Below are positions 53,800 to 62,761 of a stretch of DNA of 64,000 nucleotides, piece by piece; the first letter of the stretch is position 1; each line of letters begins with the position of its first letter. The stretch is from Pedobacter insulae (lineage in GTDB: Bacteria; Bacteroidota; Bacteroidia; Sphingobacteriales; Sphingobacteriaceae), in the NCBI RefSeq assembly GCF_900113525.1, contig NZ_FOPP01000015.1, forward strand, positions 1 to 64,000, written 5' to 3'. The position numbers and the translations under genes were made by a program. The notes below the pieces were generated by a model. The model was not told where the DNA came from, ran no database searches, and was given only the letters and a program-made list of their open reading frames with translations.

Positions 53800-55134
53800 T
53801 TATAGTAATTCTGTCGCCAGATTAGCCAATTCACTCCTCTCCCCTTTCTTAAGTGTAATATGGGCATACAATGGATGATGCTTAGCATTTTCAATTAAAT
53901 AAGATAAACCGTTGCTCTCTGAGTCCAGATATGGCGTATCTATCTGATAAATATCGCCTGTAAAAACAATTTTAGTATGTTCTCCTGCTCTTGAAATGAT
54001 CGTTTTTATCTCGTGTGGAGTCAAATTCTGGGCCTCATCTACAATAAAAAATATTTTTGTAATTGTTCTTCCTCTAATAAATGCTAATGGTGCAATGGCT
54101 ATTTTTTCAGTTCTAATTAGTTCATCAATCTTGAATAACATTTTTTCATCATGCGCAAACTGCTCTTTGATGAACTTCAGATTATCCCAAATTGGCGCCA
54201 TGTATGGATCTACTTTTGCCTTTACATCTCCTGGTAAAAAGCCAATATCTTTATTGCTCAATGGAACTATCGGACGGGTAATATAAATCTGTCTAAAATA
54301 TTTGCGTTGTTCCAGCGCACTTGCAAGTGCAAGTAATGTTTTTCCCGTGCCTGCATTTCCCTGTATGGTAACTAGTTTAATTGCAGGATTAAGCAAGGCA
54401 TCGATCGCAAATGCTTGTTCTGCATTTTTGGGCTTGATATTAAATACTGATTCTTGATTTACTTTTCTAAGCCTTTTATTAGTGATATCAAAAAAGGCTA
54501 TTTCACTTTTGTTCTTTTGTTTAAATTTATAAAAATGGTTCCGATCTGTATATGTTAAAGTCAGTTCATTAGAATCTACTGAAAGTTCCTTTCTTAACCT
54601 ATCAATAAGCTCACTGTTGCATATTAAATTTGTATTTCCGGTATATAATTCGTCTACATTTTTAATTTTTCCAGTTTCGTAATCTTCTGCCTGAAGATTT
54701 AGTGATTTGGCTTTTAAACGCAAGCAAATATCTTTAGAAACCAATATAACCTTGCTTTTAGGATTTTCCTCTTTTAAAACCAGTGCAGAATTCAAAATTC
54801 GATGATCAAACTTTCCTTTTCCAAAAAGCTCCTCAGCATTGAGGCCCTTTGGATCTTCACTCAATATAAGCTTAATCTTTCCTAAACTCTTTTTATGTAT
54901 TGAAAACCAATCATTGATCGATTTGTCTTTTGCAGCGATATCAATCAACCTTATGAAACTTCGTGCTTCAAAATTTCGGGTATCATTACCACTTTTAAAA
55001 TTGTCAAGTTCCTCTAAAACTAATACCGGAATGGCAACATAATGTTCCTGAAAACTATGAATGGCCTCATGATCGTACAGAACAACTGAAGTATCTAAAA
55101 CGAATATTTTACTTGGAAAATCTTTTTTTACCAT
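53800..55134 (-). CDS. phoH: PIN-PhoH fusion ATPase (PhoH2 type)
   Basis: 444 residues. An N-terminal PIN nuclease domain (FVLDTSVVLYDHEAI; about 8-150) is joined to a C-terminal PhoH ATPase domain with Walker A GNAGTGKT and Walker B FFIVDEAQNL. PhoH2 proteins of other bacteria act as RNA helicases/ribonucleases. The upstream gap holds a probable RNA with a terminator 70 bases before the phoH start, so its expression could be controlled by read-through. Confidence 0.93.
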   Translation of the reverse strand: MVKKDFPSKIFVLDTSVVLYDHEAIHSFQEHYVAIPVLVLEELDNFKSGNDTRNFEARSFIRLIDIAAKDKSINDWFSIHKKSLGKIKLILSEDPKGLNAEELFGKGKFDHRILNSALVLKEENPKSKVILVSKDICLRLKAKSLNLQAEDYETGKIKNVDELYTGNTNLICNSELIDRLRKELSVDSNELTLTYTDRNHFYKFKQKNKSEIAFFDITNKRLRKVNQESVFNIKPKNAEQAFAIDALLNPAIKLVTIQGNAGTGKTLLALASALEQRKYFRQIYITRPIVPLSNKDIGFLPGDVKAKVDPYMAPIWDNLKFIKEQFAHDEKMLFKIDELIRTEKIAIAPLAFIRGRTITKIFFIVDEAQNLTPHEIKTIISRAGEHTKIVFTGDIYQIDTPYLDSESNGLSYLIENAKHHPLYAHITLKKGERSELANLATELL

Positions 55135-55203
55135 GATAAGATAAAATTACCATTTACGAACTAAAGATTATAGTTTAATTGAGAATAAAAAAAGCCATAA
55201 AAC

Positions 55204-55243
55204 AAAAACGGAGAGCCGCCTCTTTCGATTTGGTTCTCCGTTT
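55204..55243 (-). terminator. rho-independent terminator, minus strand
   Basis: Read on the minus strand, aaacggaga (55243-55235) pairs perfectly with tctccgttt (55214-55206), 20-base loop, followed by T-rich sequence (five T, then more T-runs). It ends a transcript coming from the right, before phoH begins at 55134. Confidence 0.75.
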
Positions 55244-55640
55244 AACCTTTGTTTAACCGTAGTTAAAATAAGGCATCAATACTATTTACCTGACCCGTTC
55301 GTCATGTAGTATTCTTTCGATTGCTACATTCGTTTACTTATCATTACTATTTTGCTTTACTCCGTAAAATTCCACAATTAGTAATCATGTTTAATTGAGT
55401 GAACAAATAAAATTTTGGTTTTACAACCTATAGTCTTTATAAACCTTTCTGCTCTTGCGAGTGATCTAGTTTATATTACTTGTTTTTATTACATCCTATC
55501 CGCCTTGCGGCTTCTTAATGTAATACCATTATGCATCTTACAATACATTTGGATTTGAACAACTCTTGAACGATCCCAAAAATTTGTAGCCTTGCAGCTT
55601 CATTTCTGTTTTGGATTGCTCTATCAAACTGTCAAAGTAC
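55204..55640 (-). ncRNA. putative structured non-coding RNA upstream of phoH
   Basis: Several hairpins precede the terminator: a 7-bp stem (55278-55284/55307-55313) enclosing tgac/gtca; ggtt/aacc at 55417-55428; a 7-bp stem attacat/atgtaat (55488-55494/55518-55524) enclosing ccgc/gcgg (55500-55510). A promoter-like TACTTTG on the minus strand (plus-strand 55634-55640) could start it. It matches no RNA I can name; tmRNA, RNase P and 6S signatures were not found. It may be a free RNA or a phoH leader/attenuator. Confidence 0.35.
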
Positions 55641-55738
55641 TTCGTAATTGATATAAGCTAATATAGCATTAAAATAAATTCTTTGCAAGAAAATTCACTT
55701 TAATTTATTAACAAGTTATAAACTATAAAACTATTGTT

Positions 55739-55834
55739 ATCCACATAAAATTTACTCTTTATCTTAATCAGACAAAGTAAAAACACAGTATTCATCATTA
55801 TTGTTAACATTGTACACTTAGTAGTTTATACACA
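55739..55834 (+). other. AT-rich block with two DnaA boxes
   Basis: Perfect DnaA-box matches TTATCCACA (55739-55747) and TTATACACA (55826-55834), same orientation, plus a one-mismatch TTATTAACA at 55707-55715, within very AT-rich sequence. This is a candidate replication-related site or DnaA-regulated promoter region; no dnaA gene is adjacent. Confidence 0.35.
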
Positions 55835-55938
55835 TAAAACAGTTTATTTTCTAACTAAATAGAATTGAATTCATCTAGATTTTAACTTTAGGGTTGTTAC
55901 AATTGTCAATCTACCTAAAAAATTGAGCTGCAATATTG

Positions 55939-55946
55939 TAGATTTG
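55939..55946 (+). promoter_or_regulatory. -7 box just before the FUSC gene
   Basis: TAGATTTG matches TAnnTTTG but ends only three bases before the ATG at 55950, so transcription from here would be leaderless or start after the ATG. It may be coincidental. Confidence 0.3.
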
Positions 55947-55949
55947 TAT

Positions 55950-58097
55950 ATGCTGAACAGGCCAATTAGAAATATCCAGGATTTTTTATTAAGCACATAT
56001 TTTGCCGATGGCTTAAGAATTACGTTTGGTGTATTGTGTCCATCATTAATTATGGCGCAATTTGGTATGTTACAGTTTGGCATGACTTTGTCTCTTGGTG
56101 CATTATGTATTAGTATTGTAGATTCCCCTGGCCCGATAGTTCATCGGCGAAATGCCATGTTAATCACGACCGTACTCATCGTAATCATTTCTGTATTAGT
56201 AGGCATTACCAACAAAAATGTTTACGTAACAGGCTTATTATTGGTAGTTTGTAGTTTTATTTTTTCTATGCTTTTTTTATATGGAGCAAGAGCTGCAGCT
56301 ATCGGTACCTCGGTGTTACTCATTATGGTGCTTAGTATCGATGATGTTAGGCCATGGAAAGAAGTGATTTGGTACGCCATCTTAATATTGTGTGGAAGCG
56401 TGTGGTATACTTTACTTAGCTATTTTATTTATAGGATAAGACCTTACCGATTGGTACAGCAGATATTAAGTGATTCTATTCATGAAGTAAGTAATTTTCT
56501 AAGAGCAAAGGCAAAGTTTTATCAAGAAGGCATTGATTACGAGAAAAACTATGCCGCATTGCTCCAATTGCAGGTCGTGGTTCATGAAAAGCAAGATGAG
56601 GTTAGAGAAGTTTTATTCAAGACCAGAGAAATAGTCCGTGATTCTACACCTCAGGGACGATTTTTACTTTTGGTTTTTGTGGATATGGTAGATCTGTTTG
56701 AGCAAATCATGTCGACTTATTATAATTACCAGAAACTTCATCAGCAATTTGATGAAGTTGGGATTTTGTTCCATTATGAAGAAGTAATTAATAAGATCGC
56801 CGACTCCCTTGAAGACATTGCTTTTGCTTTAAAAACTGGGGGTAAACCCAATTTGTCGAGCGGTTTAGCTGAAGATATAGAGAAATTAAAAGAAGAGATC
56901 TTAGCCTTAGAAAATAATAAACAACACAACGATTACAATACTCAAGGATTAATTGCGCTAAAAAACATTGAAGTTAATATTGAGAATATATTAGGTAGGG
57001 TTAAAACAATTCAGCGCTATTTTAATGAGAAAGAAAAGAAGAATCTTAAAAAGAACGATATAGATGTCAATAAATTTGTAACCAAACAGAGCTTCGATGT
57101 TAAGTTATTTCGTGAAAATTTAAGTTTCGGTTCTTCTACCTTCAGGCATTCATTACGCGTTGCAATTGTAATGTTAATTGGCTTCCTGGTAGCCAAGAGT
57201 CTAGATTTCGCGCATAGCTATTGGATATTGCTTACCATATTGGTGATTTCGAAGCCCGGATATACGTTAACAAAACAGCGAAATTATCAAAGATTGATTG
57301 GAACCATAATTGGTGCCTTTATCGGAATGGGGATTTTGGTGTATGTTAAAGATAAAAATGCGCTATTTGTAATTTTGTTAATATGTATGATCGGCAGTTA
57401 CAGTTTCCAACGTAAAAATTATGTCGTAAGCGTATTATTTATGACCCCGTATATTTTAGTGTTATTCGACTTTCTAGGTATGGGGGGGCTATCTATTGCC
57501 CGAGAGCGGATTTACGACACCTTAATTGGCTCAGGTATCGCACTAATGGCTAGTTATTCTCTATTCCCAAACTGGGAGCATGAGAAATTGAAAGAGGCTA
57601 TGGTAGACATTATTAAAGCAAATTTGAATTATTTTGAGCAGGTCACGCTTTTATATTACGAACAAAATCAAAGCTTAACAAAGTATAAAGTTGCCCGGAA
57701 AGAAGTTTATGTAAATACAGCAAATCTTGCTTCCTTATTTCAGAGGATGTTTTCTGAGCCAAAAAGTAAGCAATTGTATATTAAAGAACTTCATCAATTT
57801 ACCGTGTTAAATCATTTACTTTCATCATATATTGCAACTTTGTCTTTTTTTTACAGGGAACATGATTTTGTGCATTCCAATTTTGAAGAACTGAAGCCGG
57901 TATCTAATAATACCATTTACCTATTATCGCAATCAGCAATAAACCTAAGCATCTCAAAGCAAGAACCGGGCAATGTACCGCTAATCCGGCCTAAAAATAA
58001 CTTAGAAGATAAAAACATGGTCATTGCAGAGCAATTTGAATTAATTCAAAAAGTTGCTTATGACATTTATAAATTAACTGAGAAGATAACAGTATAA
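55950..58097 (+). CDS. FUSC family membrane protein (YccS-like)
   Basis: 715 residues from the ATG at 55950; an in-frame TTG at 55923 is less likely. Two blocks of about six membrane helices (about 20-160 and 390-525) flank a soluble region rich in helices (about 170-385), and a soluble C-terminal domain follows. The motif SIVDSPGPIVHRRNAM and the second-block DTLIGSGIALMASY fit the FUSC/YccS branch, related to aromatic acid exporters and aluminium-activated transporters. Substrate unknown. It precedes ohr by 36 bases. Confidence 0.85.
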   Translation: MLNRPIRNIQDFLLSTYFADGLRITFGVLCPSLIMAQFGMLQFGMTLSLGALCISIVDSPGPIVHRRNAMLITTVLIVIISVLVGITNKNVYVTGLLLVVCSFIFSMLFLYGARAAAIGTSVLLIMVLSIDDVRPWKEVIWYAILILCGSVWYTLLSYFIYRIRPYRLVQQILSDSIHEVSNFLRAKAKFYQEGIDYEKNYAALLQLQVVVHEKQDEVREVLFKTREIVRDSTPQGRFLLLVFVDMVDLFEQIMSTYYNYQKLHQQFDEVGILFHYEEVINKIADSLEDIAFALKTGGKPNLSSGLAEDIEKLKEEILALENNKQHNDYNTQGLIALKNIEVNIENILGRVKTIQRYFNEKEKKNLKKNDIDVNKFVTKQSFDVKLFRENLSFGSSTFRHSLRVAIVMLIGFLVAKSLDFAHSYWILLTILVISKPGYTLTKQRNYQRLIGTIIGAFIGMGILVYVKDKNALFVILLICMIGSYSFQRKNYVVSVLFMTPYILVLFDFLGMGGLSIARERIYDTLIGSGIALMASYSLFPNWEHEKLKEAMVDIIKANLNYFEQVTLLYYEQNQSLTKYKVARKEVYVNTANLASLFQRMFSEPKSKQLYIKELHQFTVLNHLLSSYIATLSFFYREHDFVHSNFEELKPVSNNTIYLLSQSAINLSISKQEPGNVPLIRPKNNLEDKNMVIAEQFELIQKVAYDIYKLTEKITV

Positions 58098-58133
58098 AAC
58101 AAACATCTTCCCCCCTGTATTTGTTATAATTAT

Positions 58134-58544
58134 ATGGAAAAGTTATATACGGCATCTGTAACCGCAATTGGTGGTAGAGATGGTCACATTAAATCAAGTG
58201 ATGGGATGCTAGATTTAGCATTGAGAAAACCTAAAGAATTAGAGGGTCAAGGGGGTGCTACTAATCCCGAACAACTATTTGCAGCTGCTTGGGGTGCTTG
58301 TTATCTTGGTGCTTTAGGCAGTGTTGCCGCACACGATGGAATAGATATCACAGATGCACATGTTAACGTTCAGGTGTCTTTTAATAAAGACGGAAATGGG
58401 TTTGCACTTTCAGCAGATCTTGACGTTCACATACCTGGATTAGCACATGATGAGGCACAACAACTAGCAGATAAAGCACATAAAACCTGTCCTTACTCTA
58501 AGGCAACTAGAGGCAATATTGAAGTGAGGGTAACTGCAGTCTAA
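58134..58544 (+). CDS. ohr: organic hydroperoxide resistance protein
   Basis: 136 residues. The two redox cysteines are Cys56 (GACYLGAL) and Cys119 (KTCPYSKATRGN), with Arg15 and Glu47 as in Ohr active sites, so it belongs to Ohr rather than the OsmC branch. It reduces organic peroxides with lipoylated proteins. No OhrR regulator is adjacent. Confidence 0.93.
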   Translation: MEKLYTASVTAIGGRDGHIKSSDGMLDLALRKPKELEGQGGATNPEQLFAAAWGACYLGALGSVAAHDGIDITDAHVNVQVSFNKDGNGFALSADLDVHIPGLAHDEAQQLADKAHKTCPYSKATRGNIEVRVTAV

Positions 58545-58550
58545 ATAATA

Positions 58551-58581
58551 AAAGGTTGGAAGTTTTAATTTTCCAACCTTT
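58551..58581. terminator. terminator between convergent ohr and bioB
   Basis: Perfect 11-bp stem aaaggttggaa (58551-58561) / ttccaaccttt (58571-58581) with a nine-base loop, placed between the two convergent stop codons. T-runs are weak on both sides, so it may serve both directions. Confidence 0.7.
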
Positions 58582-58590
58582 CTTGTTACC

Positions 58591-59592
58591 TTATATAATA
58601 ACCTCTTCTTTCAGCGTATTTTCTGGTCTACCATTTTTAAAAGCCTCTCGGGTTTTTAGTCCTAAAAGCTCAAACATGGCCATATCGTCAATAAATGACG
58701 GATTTGGTGTCGTTAACAATTTATCGCCAGCAAAAATGGAGCTCGCCCCTGCCATAAAGCAAAAAGCCTGCTCTAAGGTACTCATTTCATTTCTACCAGC
58801 GCTTAGGCGGACAACAGAATTTGGCATCACGATTCTTGCAGTAGCAATCATCCTTACCATATCCCAAATGGGAACGCGCGGCTGATTTTCTAAGGGAGTA
58901 CCTTTAACTGGAACCAATGCATTAACCGGCACTGATTCCGGATGTTTCTCCATATTTGCCAATGTTTGCAACATCGCAATCCTATCTTCAGGCGTTTCAC
59001 CTAATCCGATAATTCCCCCACTACATACAGTTAATTTTGCTTTGCGAACATTTTTAATGGTACTTAACCGATCATCATAAGTCCGGGTAGAAATTATTCG
59101 TTTATAGTCATCCTCAGAAGTATCTATGTTGTGGTTATAAGCATATAAACCAGCATCAGCAAGACGCTGAGCCTGACTTTCTGTGAGCATGCCCAGGGTA
59201 CAGCAAACCTCCATATCCATCTGGTTAACAGCTTTAACCATTTCAATTACCCGATCAAAATCCCGGTTATCTCTTACTTCCCGCCAGGCGGCGCCCATAC
59301 ACAGGCGCGATGCCCCTCCCTCTTTAGCTTTTACTGCAGCACTTACTACCTGCCCTAATTGCATTAATGGCTGCACCTCTAAATCAGTATGGTACCGGGC
59401 TGCTTGCGGACAATAAGAACAATCTTCTGCACAACCTCCAGTTTTAATAGATATTAATGAACTAATTTGCACTTCATTGTAGTCTTTTTGCGCACGATGA
59501 ATGCTTGCTGCTTCATATACCAGGTCTAAAAATGGTTTATGGTAAATTGCCGCTATTTCTTCTTTTGTCCAATCGTGTTTTAATACTTGCAT
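58591..59592 (-). CDS. bioB: biotin synthase
   Basis: 333 residues. The radical SAM cluster motif [10 protein letters not shown] (CxxxCxxC) and the family marks [23 protein letters not shown] and [10 protein letters not shown] are clear. It inserts sulfur into dethiobiotin. The other biotin genes are not in this window. It follows mgtE by 28 bases on the minus strand. Confidence 0.97.
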   Translation of the reverse strand: MQVLKHDWTKEEIAAIYHKPFLDLVYEAASIHRAQKDYNEVQISSLISIKTGGCAEDCSYCPQAARYHTDLEVQPLMQLGQVVSAAVKAKEGGASRLCMGAAWREVRDNRDFDRVIEMVKAVNQMDMEVCCTLGMLTESQAQRLADAGLYAYNHNIDTSEDDYKRIISTRTYDDRLSTIKNVRKAKLTVCSGGIIGLGETPEDRIAMLQTLANMEKHPESVPVNALVPVKGTPLENQPRVPIWDMVRMIATARIVMPNSVVRLSAGRNEMSTLEQAFCFMAGASSIFAGDKLLTTPNPSFIDDMAMFELLGLKTREAFKNGRPENTLKEEVII

Positions 59593-59620
59593 ATTTTAAG
59601 TTATACGTTATAAATTCTAA

Positions 59621-60970
59621 TTATAGCAGTAATTTACTTGCTAATCCTAATAAAAGTAAAAATCCGAAAACATCGGTAAATGTGGTGATAATAATGGAAG
59701 AAGCAATTGCAGGATCGATCCCTACCCTTTTTAAAATTAATGGAATTCCTGCACCCGTAAAACCTGCAACAATTAAGTTTCCCGTCATCGCCATAAAGAT
59801 AACCAAGCCTAACATTGGATTGGAATCAAAAAAGTAGGCGAAAGCAAAAACAATTAAACCTGTTATTGCACCATTAATTAATCCTACCGTAAATTCTTTT
59901 AAAACAGTTCTGTAAGCTTGATTGTCCGTTAAGTCATATAATGAAATACGTCTCACGGTTACCGCAAGCGCCTGCGTAGCGGCATTTCCTCCCATTCCCG
60001 CAATAATGGTCATATAAGCCGATAATACGGCCAAATGCGCTAAGGTGCTTTCATAATGCCTTACAACAGCCGATGCTAAAAAAGCTGTGCCGAGATTGAT
60101 AATTAACCAGGGTAAACGCGATTTTACTGCCTCAACCCAATTACCGCTTAATTCTTCATCTTCCGAAACCCCCGAAATCTTTAAAATATCTTCTGTGTTT
60201 TCATCCTCTAATACGTCTATTACGTCATCGAAGGTCACGCGACCTAATAGTTTCATTGTTGCGTCAACAACCGGAATACTGGTTAAGTTATATTGCGAAA
60301 TTAGCTTTGCCACTTCTTCCTGATCGGTTTCAGGCTTTACATACACCACATCAGATTTTACCATTTCGGTAATTTTCACATTGCCTTTCGCTTTGATAAT
60401 ATCTTTTAAAGATACTATACCCTTAAATGTGTTTTCCTCATCAACTACAAAAACGGTATAAAACTCTTCAATTTCTTCGCTCTGGCGGATGATTTCGTCA
60501 ATTGCGTCCTTTTTAGTGAGGTTAAGATTAATTTTGATGAACTCAGTGTTCATCAAACCTCCAGCTGTTTCCTCATCATAGCTCATCAAATTCCTAATAT
60601 TTGATGCGTCGTCTTCGCTCAAATCCTCTAGAATTTCTTGCTGCTCGTGTTCTTCTAATTGTGAAATAATGTCGGTAGCATCATCATAATCGAGCTCCTC
60701 TAAAATTTCTGTTCGTTTATTGGGATGTAACTGAAGTAACAACTCTTCCGGATGAGCCTCTTCATGCATTTCAGAAATTACTTCCGAAGCAATCTCTACA
60801 TCTAGTAGATTAATGATTCTTTCTTGATCATCTTTGCTAATGCTTTCAAACAAAATAGCGATTTCAGACGCGTGATATTCCTCTAGCGTCGCTTTAAGTT
60901 GATCGTTGTCACCACTTATCGCTTGCTTTAATTTGGAAACATCTGTTTTGTCTAAATCAAATGACTGCAT
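59621..60970 (-). CDS. mgtE: magnesium transporter MgtE
   Basis: 449 residues. Cytosolic N domain (about 1-130, acidic helices), two CBS domains (about 135-255) and five C-terminal membrane helices with AGMGGNAATQALAVTVRR and the end MTGNLIVAGFTGAGIPLILKR, which line the pore. The acidic cytosolic part senses magnesium and closes the channel. It follows the corA gene by 25 bases on the minus strand. Confidence 0.95.
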   Translation of the reverse strand: MQSFDLDKTDVSKLKQAISGDNDQLKATLEEYHASEIAILFESISKDDQERIINLLDVEIASEVISEMHEEAHPEELLLQLHPNKRTEILEELDYDDATDIISQLEEHEQQEILEDLSEDDASNIRNLMSYDEETAGGLMNTEFIKINLNLTKKDAIDEIIRQSEEIEEFYTVFVVDEENTFKGIVSLKDIIKAKGNVKITEMVKSDVVYVKPETDQEEVAKLISQYNLTSIPVVDATMKLLGRVTFDDVIDVLEDENTEDILKISGVSEDEELSGNWVEAVKSRLPWLIINLGTAFLASAVVRHYESTLAHLAVLSAYMTIIAGMGGNAATQALAVTVRRISLYDLTDNQAYRTVLKEFTVGLINGAITGLIVFAFAYFFDSNPMLGLVIFMAMTGNLIVAGFTGAGIPLILKRVGIDPAIASSIIITTFTDVFGFLLLLGLASKLLL

Positions 60971-60995
60971 ACGCCGCTAAGATAGAAATAACAAC

Positions 60996-62114
60996 CTACT
61001 TAAACCACCCCTTTCTCCAAAAATATATTACTTGTAACGCCGCAATCAAGCCCATCACAATCATGGTATATAAATAGCCATGCTCTTGATAAAGTTCGGG
61101 CATATTCTGTGACAACACTTTACCTGTAACCGGATCTTCTCTACTAAAATTCATTCCGTAGATTCCGGCAATAAAGGTGAGTGGGATAAAAATAGAGGAA
61201 ATAATAGTCAATACCTTCATGATTTCATTCATACGGTTGCTGATAATTGAAAGATACATATCGATATTGCTTGCAGAAATCTCTTTTAGCGATTCAATCA
61301 TGTCAATGATTTGAATGCAATGGTCATACGCATCACGGATATAAACTTTTGTCGATTCGGCTACTAACTTACTATCACTTCTTAAGATGTCATTTACCTT
61401 ATCCCGTTCGGGCCAAGCAACACGACGTAATGTTATAAGATGACGTTTAATTTGCTGTGTATCGAACATCACAGATTTATCCGGTTTTGCCAGTAAACGG
61501 TCTTCAATATTATCAAGTTGTTCGCTCCAAAAGCCTAATACTGCAAAATATTGATCTATTACCATATCCATCAAGGCATACATTAAATAGCTGTTTCCAC
61601 CTATCCTGATATTTCCTTTTCCAATTTCTAAACGTGTACGAATGGGTTGTAAGCAATCCTCATATTTATCCTGAAAAGTAAATAGGATATTTTTCATTAA
61701 AATAAACGATAATTGCTCATTCTCTAGATGATGATCTGCATCAAGAAATAACATCCTGCTGATGGCAAAATCATACCCCTGATATTCTTCAAACTTAGGG
61801 CGCTGATTGGTAGTAGTAATATCCTCAAGTACCAGCTTGTTAATTTTATACACGTCATTCAAAGTTTCAAATAAACGAACCGAATTGAAACCCTTTATTT
61901 CTACCCAATAAGTGAAATCTGAACTCAATATTAACTTCTCTAATTCTCCTAAATGTGAGAGCTTCTGTACTTTATAGCTATGCTCATTATAGGTATACAA
62001 AGAAATTCTGGGTTCAAGTGAATTTTCATCCAAATAAACCATACCCGGACTTGAACCAGGACTTGGCAAAGCATAACGAGGTTTTTTATGTTTTTGACGA
62101 GCTGGTTTAGCCAT
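60996..62114 (-). CDS. corA: magnesium/cobalt transporter CorA
   Basis: 372 residues. A large cytosolic N-terminal domain ends in the long stalk helix, followed by two membrane helices with the signature GIYGMNF between them. The C-terminus is the usual short basic end (FWRKGWFK). The pentamer admits magnesium and cobalt. It begins two bases after the wbqC stop and lies next to mgtE, so two unrelated magnesium channels share a transcript. Confidence 0.94.
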   Translation of the reverse strand: MAKPARQKHKKPRYALPSPGSSPGMVYLDENSLEPRISLYTYNEHSYKVQKLSHLGELEKLILSSDFTYWVEIKGFNSVRLFETLNDVYKINKLVLEDITTTNQRPKFEEYQGYDFAISRMLFLDADHHLENEQLSFILMKNILFTFQDKYEDCLQPIRTRLEIGKGNIRIGGNSYLMYALMDMVIDQYFAVLGFWSEQLDNIEDRLLAKPDKSVMFDTQQIKRHLITLRRVAWPERDKVNDILRSDSKLVAESTKVYIRDAYDHCIQIIDMIESLKEISASNIDMYLSIISNRMNEIMKVLTIISSIFIPLTFIAGIYGMNFSREDPVTGKVLSQNMPELYQEHGYLYTMIVMGLIAALQVIYFWRKGWFK

Positions 62115-62116
62115 AT

Positions 62117-62725
62117 TTAAATGTAGAGTTTAGTTTGTGGTCCTTGATTAAATAACAAATCGACAATACTTAAGTTTGGAATAAAGGTATTACGATCGCT
62201 AAACACCTGGAAATAACTTTTCATATCAATCTCATGAATATCTTTTTTGTTAAATTTATTTCTAAAATCTAAACCAGGTGGAACGTCTTTTTCATATCCA
62301 GCTGTGAAGTCGGTTATTTGATTTATTTTCATTTGCTTCAATAACCAATTTGACAATGCTAGATTAAAGTCGAATAAAAAGGTATATTTCTTTTCATAAA
62401 ATGGAACTAGTCCGTCCTCATAAAATTCGAAATATGCTGAGCTGCGATAACAAGTTTGAAGGCTCAACCAATGTAAACGCTGCCATTTGGAATCGTAGCT
62501 TATTTTCACGTCTTTTATTGGGGTATGAGCCTTTGAACCCCTTACTACGGGTAAAATCAAATCCAGCTTACCATCTGGCGAGGCTATTGTAGCTCTATTT
62601 CTAAAAGTCTGCTTTGGGAAATGTTCGTACTTTTCGATCGTAAATTCGAAATGTTGCTCTTTTAGTGCACTAAAATAACTCACAGGGGGAAGATAAAAAA
62701 GGGGAAAAATAGCTGAACTTTGCAT
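62117..62725 (-). CDS. wbqC: WbqC-like family protein
   Basis: 202 residues without a signal peptide. It fits the WbqC family: start FPLFYLPPVSYFSAL, FRNRATIASPDGKLDLILPV, then the HWLSLQTCYRSSAYFEFY segment. WbqC members occur in surface-polysaccharide loci and are suspected enzymes of sugar assembly; the reaction is unproven. It is divergent from the lpxL-type acyltransferase, sharing a 36-base promoter region, and heads a minus-strand run to bioB. Confidence 0.85.
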   Translation of the reverse strand: MQSSAIFPLFYLPPVSYFSALKEQHFEFTIEKYEHFPKQTFRNRATIASPDGKLDLILPVVRGSKAHTPIKDVKISYDSKWQRLHWLSLQTCYRSSAYFEFYEDGLVPFYEKKYTFLFDFNLALSNWLLKQMKINQITDFTAGYEKDVPPGLDFRNKFNKKDIHEIDMKSYFQVFSDRNTFIPNLSIVDLLFNQGPQTKLYI

Positions 62726-62734
62726 CTGATATTT

Positions 62735-62742
62735 TATGTTTG
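62735..62742 (+). promoter_or_regulatory. promoter of the acyltransferase gene, -7 box
   Basis: TATGTTTG followed by C matches TAnnTTTGC and lies 20 bases before the ATG at 62762, in the divergent gap with wbqC. It also supports that start over an in-frame TTG at 62720. Confidence 0.55.
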
Positions 62743-62761
62743 CATTCTGGCGTCCAAATTA

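Larger units (their letters stand above)
55135..55949. other. gene-free stretch of 815 bases between phoH and the FUSC gene
   Basis: No convincing coding frame. From left to right it holds a minus-strand terminator (55204-55243), nested hairpins up to about 55525, then an AT-rich block (55690-55920) with two exact TTATNCACA DnaA boxes at 55739-55747 and 55826-55834, and a -7 box at 55939. This is the longest intergenic space in the window. Confidence 0.85.

Noticed and set aside
55135-55949. tmRNA, RNase P RNA or 6S RNA in the gene-free stretch
   Set aside because: Their conserved core sequences were looked for on both strands and not seen.
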